A DNA stretch of 13,024 nt from Porogramme epimiltina (taxonomy: Eukaryota; Basidiomycota; Agaricomycetes; Polyporales; Polyporaceae), in NCBI GenBank assembly GCA_900155495.1, contig FTLJ01001418.1, forward strand, positions 1 to 13,024, given 5' to 3'. The notes beneath the pieces were generated by a model. That model was not told the origin of the DNA and searched no databases. It was given only the letters and a program-made list of their open reading frames with translations. Within the stretch, counting starts at the first letter, position 1; each line of letters starts with the position of its first letter. A program made the position numbers and the translations under genes. Of the stretch, positions 7,846 through 13,024 are shown piece after piece.

Positions 7846-9937
7846 TCACGCCGTCAAGTCGCACGCCCCCGGCCGCAGCGCGCACCACTCGGGCTGGAGC
7901 GAGATCGAGCTGATGCCGCGCGTGCGCATGCGGAACGACACGTCGTGCAGGCGCGGGAGCGCCGCGCTCACGTTCCCCCCAGGGCCGGACCAGAACAGCT
8001 CCGCCGCCGCAGCCGCGCGCGGCCACACGGTCTCGTCGAGGTTCTGCGGGCCGGACTGCTCCGTCCAGAGCAGCTGCTGCCCGCCGAGCACGAGCCCGGC
8101 CTCGGCCGCGGTCAGGTTCGCGGTCGGGTCGAACGAGTACGAGTGCTGCCACGTCTTGAACGGGTCGCACCAGCTGTTCCCCGCGGGGAAGTCGCCGACC
8201 CAGCCGCCGTGGCCGCAATCCTGTGTGGCGTGTGTGTGAGGAGGCGGTGGGAGGCAGGGAAGGGGAAGGGGCGGGACGCACGAGGTAGAAGTAGTCGGAT
8301 GCCGCGTGGATGAGCTTAAAGCCCTTCTCTGCCACAGCCTTGACGTTTTGGGATGAGATCCAGACGAGAACCTTAGTCTCGGGCAACAGCGTCACATTGT
8401 GCACGAGGACCATCTCTGAGCGAAGTTCAGTATTGTGGAGTGTTGGTCTGGTTGCTCGCACTCACCCTCCCAGACGACAGGGGTCTTTCCCTTGACCTCA
8501 AGCGCCTTGTGCGTGACCTGAGTGAATGCGTCGAGCGCCTGCTCCAGCGTGCGGCCGGTGGCGTTGAGCGAAGCCTGCGTCGGCTCGTCAATGTCGTAGC
8601 AGTTGGTGTTTAGCTCGTCGCCACCAGTGCTGAAGAGTGTCGAGGGGAACATGTCGGAGACCTTGCTAAACAAGTCCGCGACGTAGTTCGTGACGCTCTC
8701 GTCCGCAAAGCGCAGCTGGCCCGCGGGGGGCTCTGCACACATTCCGTCAATCAACGCTGCGCAAGAGGACAACGCAGCAGGCGCACCGTTGGCATACGTC
8801 GCCCACGGCGTGGCTCCGGGGCACGCGACGAAATCAGGATGCGCCTCCGCGATGATCGCCGTATGTCCGGGTGTATCGATCTCGACCATCACGTCGATAC
8901 CACGCTAGAAGGCCGCTCAGCATGGTCAAAATCAAACTTATCGCACTCCGCATGACATACCTCGCCGGCGTAGGTGATGATGTCCTTGACATCTTTCGGG
9001 CTGTACACCTGGGACGAAGAGTACGCGCCCTTCGCGGAGAGGTCGGTGAAGCCGGGAATTTGGAGGGGGAAGCTTTGACTGTCCACGACGTGCCAATGGA
9101 ATTGGTTGAGCTAAAGAAGACGCGTAAATGTTTGCCCTATGTCCGCTGAATGGCCGTAGGTGTGGCTATACACATCCAAAGATCTGCGGAAAGCTAACTT
9201 GAACGTACCTTAACCATGCTCATTGCATCGAGGGTGCGTTTAATGTCCGAGACGGGGAAGCTTGGGATGTCGGGTTAAGCGTGACCCCATCATTGCGCGA
9301 ACAGAGGACTCACAAGTTTCGGGCCGTATCCAGCAAAAGTCCACGGTAGGGCTACGAGAAGACGATGGGCCTCAGAATCAACCACTGCTCCATATGAATA
9401 TGAACGCACGTATGCAGGCGAGTCCTCGATGGTAAGAGGCGCGCTGGGGGTATACGTCGTCCCATCGTACTCGTACCAGAGCTGGCCAAAGGTCGTGAGC
9501 CCGCGATACAGGCCGAGGGTCGAGTTCGCGGTGAGCGTCGCAGCAGAGCCGTCCGCGGGGACAGTGAGGTGGTACGCCTCGTCGCGGTCCTCGGGCGCCT
9601 TCTGCGCCTCGCTGAGGATGCTCGCCGCCTTCGCGCCCTTGGCGAGCGAGACCTTGAGCTTCGAGAGCGTCTTGGCGGCCGCAAAGGAGGCGTGGTCCGC
9701 CGCGCCGCGCCCGACGACGAGCCGCTCGAGCTGGTCCTTGGCGAGGCGGTCCTCGGTGCGCTGGACGGCGTCCCAGAGGTCCTCGGGCGCGGCGCCGGCG
9801 ACGGAGATCTGGAAGTTGTGCGCGAGGCGGAGGGTGGTGCTGCCCGCGTCGAGGCCGCGGGGCTGGGGCCAGAGCGCGGCCGCGGGGGACGTGGCGGCGG
9901 CGACGAGGGCGGCGAGCGCGAGGAGTTTCCGAGACAT
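7846..9937 (-). CDS. Secreted GH20 beta-N-acetylhexosaminidase, 571 aa
   Basis: Predicted exons: 9937-9410, 9351-9314, 9260-9209, 9110-8961, 8904-8466, 8415-8282 and 8220-7846. The six introns (58, 53, 98, 56, 50 and 61 nt) are frame-consistent, and the stop is TGA 7848-7846. The start is MSRKLLALAALVAAATSPAAA, a clear signal peptide, followed by LWPQP, the usual start of the mature fungal enzyme. Residues about 23-170 form the non-catalytic GH20b-like domain; the (beta/alpha)8 barrel follows, with PYRGLLLDTARN (177-188), NQFHWHVVDSQSFPLQIPG, EIDTPGHT and TGGDELN, whose Asp352-Glu353 are the expected catalytic pair for substrate-assisted hydrolysis. Late conserved blocks are GGQQLLWTEQSG and ETVWPRAAAAAELFW. 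The length is normal for the family. The enzyme removes terminal GlcNAc or GalNAc, acting on chitin oligomers in wall turnover and chitin use. Codon use is extremely GC-rich. All active-site blocks are present, unlike in the copy at 3.3-5.1 kb. Confidence 0.95.
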
Positions 9938-10560
9938 GGCGGGGGAGAAGCAGGGGCGCAGGAAGCAGCAGGGCCGCCCCGAGGCGGCCTTCGTGCCGTC
10001 ATGTTATAAGAACGCGCCTTCCGAGAACCCCACCGAGCACGCGGTCCATTCCTCGACATCAACGGCGTCGGCGGAAGGCTATCGCGCGCGGGCCCCATGA
10101 TGGTCTTCGCCATGATGGGCTGTGTGTCCCCCAGCGATCTTGTCGGCCGCTTCGAGGATGTCGGGCGAATGCAGACGTTGAGCAATGTGGTCCGTGACAG
10201 ACAAGAGCGTGGCCCGAGGCACGAGGACGCGATAGTGGGCAATTGAGGGGAGAACGGCCGTGGCGGAGCGCGCGCATACGGACCGACGCCAACCTTACCA
10301 AGTCATCATCTGAACTCTAATGGGACACCGAGATCCTGCTACGTAACACGCGAGGCCGCCGCGACGCCCACTTATCGCTCTGCAGTTGGAAAGCACGCAT
10401 CTTGTTGCTGCCAAAATCAGAACAGACGAACAGCAAGGAGCTCTGCCAACACATCTTACGAATAGCTAAGCCCAGATCCGACATACACAACCCAAGAGAA
10501 CCTGTCTAGACAGCCACCACGACCCCGCTGCGCTCCCAACGCGGGCTGCCCTCCCCGTGC
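9938..10560. other. Intergenic region: hexosaminidase promoter and ENTH gene 3' end
   Basis: Both flanking genes are on the minus strand, so this holds the 3' UTR of the ENTH gene (right part) and the promoter of the hexosaminidase (left part). Two small overlapping frames of about 50 codons occur on opposite strands at about 10079-10246; neither shows a recognisable domain or clear splice partners, so neither is called a gene. No mobile element was seen. Confidence 0.5.
10004..10009 (-). promoter_or_regulatory. TATA-like box of the hexosaminidase gene
   Basis: TTATAA (within CTTATAAC on the minus strand) lies 67 bp upstream of the ATG at 9937, in otherwise GC-rich DNA. This spacing would give a short leader of roughly 35-40 nt. 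Confidence 0.45.
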
Positions 10561-12624
10561 TCAGAAAAGCAGATCGTCGAGCCCGTTCCCAGACGAGGAC
10601 GGCGGCGCCGCGCTCGACGCAGGCGCGCCACCGAACGCGCCGAACCCAGACGCAGGCTTCTGCCCCGCGCCGCCCCAGATGGACGCCTGCGCCTTCTCCT
10701 TCTCGAGGTCCTTCATGCTCTTCTGCGCACCCATGCCCACGCCGCCCGCCGCGGGCTTGCTCGTGCCCGCGCCGAGGGACATCGACCAGAGGTCGTCGAA
10801 GTTCGCGGACGCCTTCGGCTGCGCGCCGGGCGACGCGGTAGTCGTGCGAGCGGGGGGCGACATCGGCGACATGACGCCCCGGTTCGGCATGAGGGGGGCG
10901 CCCATCGGGGTGTTCATCATCGGAGGGGGGGACGCGACCATGGGCTTCATCATGTTCATCGGGGTCTGCATAGGCGCCGCGGCAGGCGACATGTACTGCG
11001 TTGCGGCAGGCGCGGGTGCGCTCGAGAGCATGTTGAAGAGGTTGCTGTTCGCAGCTGGTGCTTGAGGCTGCATCGGCGGGGGAGACATGGACGTGGCCGC
11101 CAACGGTGGTGGAAGAGATGTCGGCGCAGCGGGTGCTGGGGCAGCCGCACCAAGGAAACCGAAGTTGTTGACGGGAGCGGCCGAGGGAGGGGCACTCTGG
11201 AAGTCGTCAAAATCGTCGTCTCCACCTGCGTACAATCAGCACCATGTCCAAGAGAGTGACTCTGAATGCTACGTACCAACCAGGGATTGAGAGGGGGCTC
11301 CAAGGGCGGGGAGAGCCTTCTCAGCGGGTGCCGAAACGGTGCTTCCGAACGCGTCATCATCCATGCCGAGGAGGTCAACCACTGGTGCCTTGGGTTTGGG
11401 TGGCTCCGGGGCAGATGCCGTAGGGAGGGTGGAAGACCGTTGAGGTGCAGGAGCTTTGGATGAAGAAGCGTTGGCGATGGAGTTGGAGCGGCGGGGGACA
11501 TAATCGTCATCTCCAGCGTCGTACTCTTGGAAGTTCCGCCTTGTGCTGGACGAGCTCCCCAGACCGCTGCTGCTACCACCACCGTTGTCGTAGCTGTCGT
11601 AGTCTGTAATACGCGTTAAGTCCAGTCTCAGAAAGAGAATACCCATGGACTCACTACGTCCGCCGCCACCGCCGCTGTAACTGCTACTCCCGCCAGAGTC
11701 ATAGCTACCACCCCCATAGCCTAGGCTCTCGCTTCCGAACCCGCCATAGCGGCTACCACCAGAGGTAAAGCTCATGGGATCGTTCCCAACGCCGGTATAC
11801 TTATTCTTGTTTGCTTTCGCTTTGCGCCGCTCAGAGCGGATTTTGTCCACGTCGCCTAGTAAATCCACGAGCTCCTTTGAACGGTTGCGGACTAGCTAGC
11901 CTTGAGTATACATGCCGCCTGCAACGACATAAAGACTTACCGTTGATGCCCTGATCCTTCCCTTTCTCGTCCACGTAGTAGAAATTCCTAAGCATCTTAA
12001 TGGTGCCGACATGGGAACGCGCATCATCGACAACGCGCTCACTGCCGTTCTTCACCAGGTATTCAAGCAGTTGAAGAGCCTTAAGGGAGCGTTCAGGATA
12101 AGGACAAAGTCGAAAGAATAGATTCTGACCTTGTAGATCTGCCTCCATTGCCGAGCCTCCTTCTCCATAAACCGTGAATAGATAGCAGGCATAATCTCGT
12201 TGAAGTTTTGGCTGCAGACCGTTGAGCTGCGTCGAAAGTCGATACGCATTTTAGGCACTCACAAGTTGAAAGTCCTATAAGTAAGCAGCCCTTCATGAGC
12301 TCTTGACACTGACGCTAACAACCGAAAGACACGTACCCTTGAGCGATCTCTTGCATCAACGTTGAGCTCGCACCCCTGCGCAGACCAGTAAGCCACCGCA
12401 TACACTTTATACAGGCACACCTACCAAGGGTCATCGTTTGTCGCTTCTGCGACCTTCGCTTCCATTTCGCTCACATTAAAGACGACGTTCTTGGCCTAGT
12501 CCGCAGCGTCAGCGCGTCACGCACATACGCAGCTGCCCATGTCCCTCACCTGGTTGTACATCGACTTGATGTCGTACATGGAGATTTGTGAGATCGCATT
12601 TCCGAGAGACTCCAGACGATCCAT
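10561..12624 (-). CDS. ENTH-domain clathrin adaptor (Ent3/epsinR-like), 548 aa
   Basis: Nine predicted exons: 12624-12550, 12495-12425, 12375-12337, 12274-12263, 12211-12130, 12079-11941, 11891-11655, 11603-11277 and 11225-10561. The eight introns of 49-62 nt all keep frame. Residues 1 to about 150 form an ENTH domain: ISQISMYDIKSMYNQ, VSEMEAKVAEATNDDPWGAS, NFNEIMPAIYSRFMEKEARQ, LQLLEYLVKNGSERVVDDAR, then DKIRSERRKAKANKNKY. ENTH domains bind phosphoinositides and SNAREs and help curve membranes. The tail is low-complexity (Gly/Ser, then Pro/Met-rich) with a clathrin box LLGMD (296-300), an acidic-phenylalanine stretch DDDFDDF (330-336) of the kind that binds AP-1/GGA ear domains, and a C-terminal DDLLF. 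This combination points to trans-Golgi/endosome sorting rather than plasma-membrane epsins; no ubiquitin-interacting motif was seen. The start matches the usual N-terminus of the family. Confidence 0.93.
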
Positions 12625-12785
12625 GGTGGGCGACGAGCGGTGTGGTCGGGGTCGACGAGGAGGGCGTAGACGTGGACGACGATGGCGGTGGAGGGCTCGG
12701 CGTCCATCGGAGGTTCCTGGACTACGTAAGTAGGACCAGGTCTTGTATGGCAAAATCACGCACTAAGTGACTGTAACATCACCCC

Positions 12786-12791
12786 CACGTG
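12786..12791. promoter_or_regulatory. CACGTG palindrome in the divergent promoter of 12625-12882
   Basis: The 258 bp between the ENTH gene start (12624, minus) and the candidate plus-strand start (12883) must serve both directions. It contains CACGTG, the core site of bHLH factors, and nearby TTAGTCA (12800-12806), an AP-1/Gcn4-like site. Single short motifs are weak evidence of use. Confidence 0.3.
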
Positions 12792-12882
12792 TGGTCACAT
12801 TAGTCACGCTCACACAGCAGCGTGATGCACTCAGCAGTGTTCAACTGAGAAAACGAGTGTATTGGCCCGTGGCTTTGCCACG

Positions 12883-13024
12883 ATGTGGGCCTTTTGCCCT
12901 CTAGTCGCTACGTATACACTGGCTTTTATCTCTTTAATCGCGACATGGTGCTTCTTGATCTTGAGGTTCATTCATTACTATGTGAGGCTTCGCGGGCGAG
13001 ACGAAGTCGAGTCGGACGAGATGT
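12883..13024 (+). CDS. 5' end of a membrane-anchored protein, partial (runs off the window)
   Basis: From ATG 12883 the frame is open for 47 codons to the window edge. It starts MWAFCPLVATYTLAF, continues with ISLIATWCFLILRF, and then becomes polar and acidic (RLRGRDEVESDEM). This is a classic N-terminal signal-anchor: one hydrophobic helix of about 25 residues followed by basic and then acidic residues. The frame has no stop back to 12823, but this is the only ATG. The family is not recognised, and an intron may begin beyond the edge. It is transcribed away from the ENTH gene. A competing 50-codon minus-strand frame in the same place looks less protein-like. Confidence 0.45.
   Translation, partial: MWAFCPLVATYTLAFISLIATWCFLILRFIHYYVRLRGRDEVESDEM

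Noticed and set aside
7667..8239. 190-codon plus-strand frame opposite the hexosaminidase C-terminus
   Set aside because: Antisense shadow of the last GH20 exon, which contains the conserved WTEQSG and WPRAAA blocks on the minus strand.
9429..10100. 223-codon plus-strand frame opposite the hexosaminidase
   Set aside because: Antisense shadow of exon 1; low-complexity composition and no domain.
9352..10242. 296-codon minus-strand frame over the hexosaminidase 5' end
   Set aside because: It is an Arg/Pro/Ser-rich shadow frame of the GC-rich first exon; the true frame gives a signal peptide and GH20b-like domain.
10956..11582. 208-codon minus-strand frame within the ENTH gene
   Set aside because: Out-of-frame reading of the low-complexity tail; the spliced ENTH frame explains the region.
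12824..12973. Minus-strand frame of about 50 codons starting MNLKIKKHHVAI
   Set aside because: Antisense to the plus-strand signal-anchor frame, which has a much clearer protein-like pattern.
1..13024. Possible CRISPR array, rRNA, tRNA, transposase or biosynthetic cluster
   Set aside because: No regularly spaced repeats, no tRNA-like cloverleaf, no rRNA sequence, no transposase or reverse-transcriptase motifs and no backbone biosynthetic enzyme were seen on either strand.

Overview
The window looks like nuclear DNA of a filamentous basidiomycete, probably an Agaricomycete. Genes are densely packed on both strands. Most introns are 49-63 nt with GT..AG ends, codons are GC-rich, and the recognisable proteins (GH20 hexosaminidase, ENTH/epsin adaptor, F-box protein, 7TM protein) are of fungal type. 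All gene models below were spliced by hand, so exon borders are predictions checked only for reading-frame consistency. No prokaryotic operon, CRISPR array, rRNA or tRNA was seen.

Layout. The left third (1-5.4 kb) is a worn accessory-like zone. It holds a possible single exon of an unknown gene (483-614, +), a 7TM receptor-like gene that stops after about three membrane segments (700-1934, +), an AT-rich block followed by iterated CCAGGTAT/CCTGGCCAGG motifs (about 1950-2320), a small three-exon hypothetical gene (2320-3146, -), and a decayed GH20 beta-N-acetylhexosaminidase paralogue (about 3301-5070, -). The right two thirds are orderly: a TPR-like hypothetical protein (5388-6238, +), an F-box protein (6468-7725, +), an intact secreted GH20 beta-N-acetylhexosaminidase of 571 residues (7846-9937, -), and an Ent3/epsinR-like ENTH clathrin adaptor of 548 residues (10561-12624, -). 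The start of a membrane-anchored protein runs off the right edge (12883-13024, +), divergent from the adaptor.

How it fits together. The two GH20 copies lie on the same strand and share intron positions; two internal exons have identical lengths (38 and 52 nt). They therefore arose by DNA-level duplication, not by retroposition. The copy at 3.3-5.1 kb has lost the exon portion carrying the catalytic Asp-Glu pair and has several stops. The TPR-like and F-box genes lie between the copies. The intact enzyme is expected to act outside the cell or in the wall on chitin-derived GlcNAc oligomers, and the ENTH protein in vesicle budding; no shared pathway for the neighbours is evident.

I did not find a convincing new biological system. 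The best leads are the GH20 paralogue and how it decayed, the breakpoint next to the CCAGG repeat cluster, a 12-nt microexon and a stop-free 51-nt intron in the ENTH gene, and two short genes that simple ORF calling misses.
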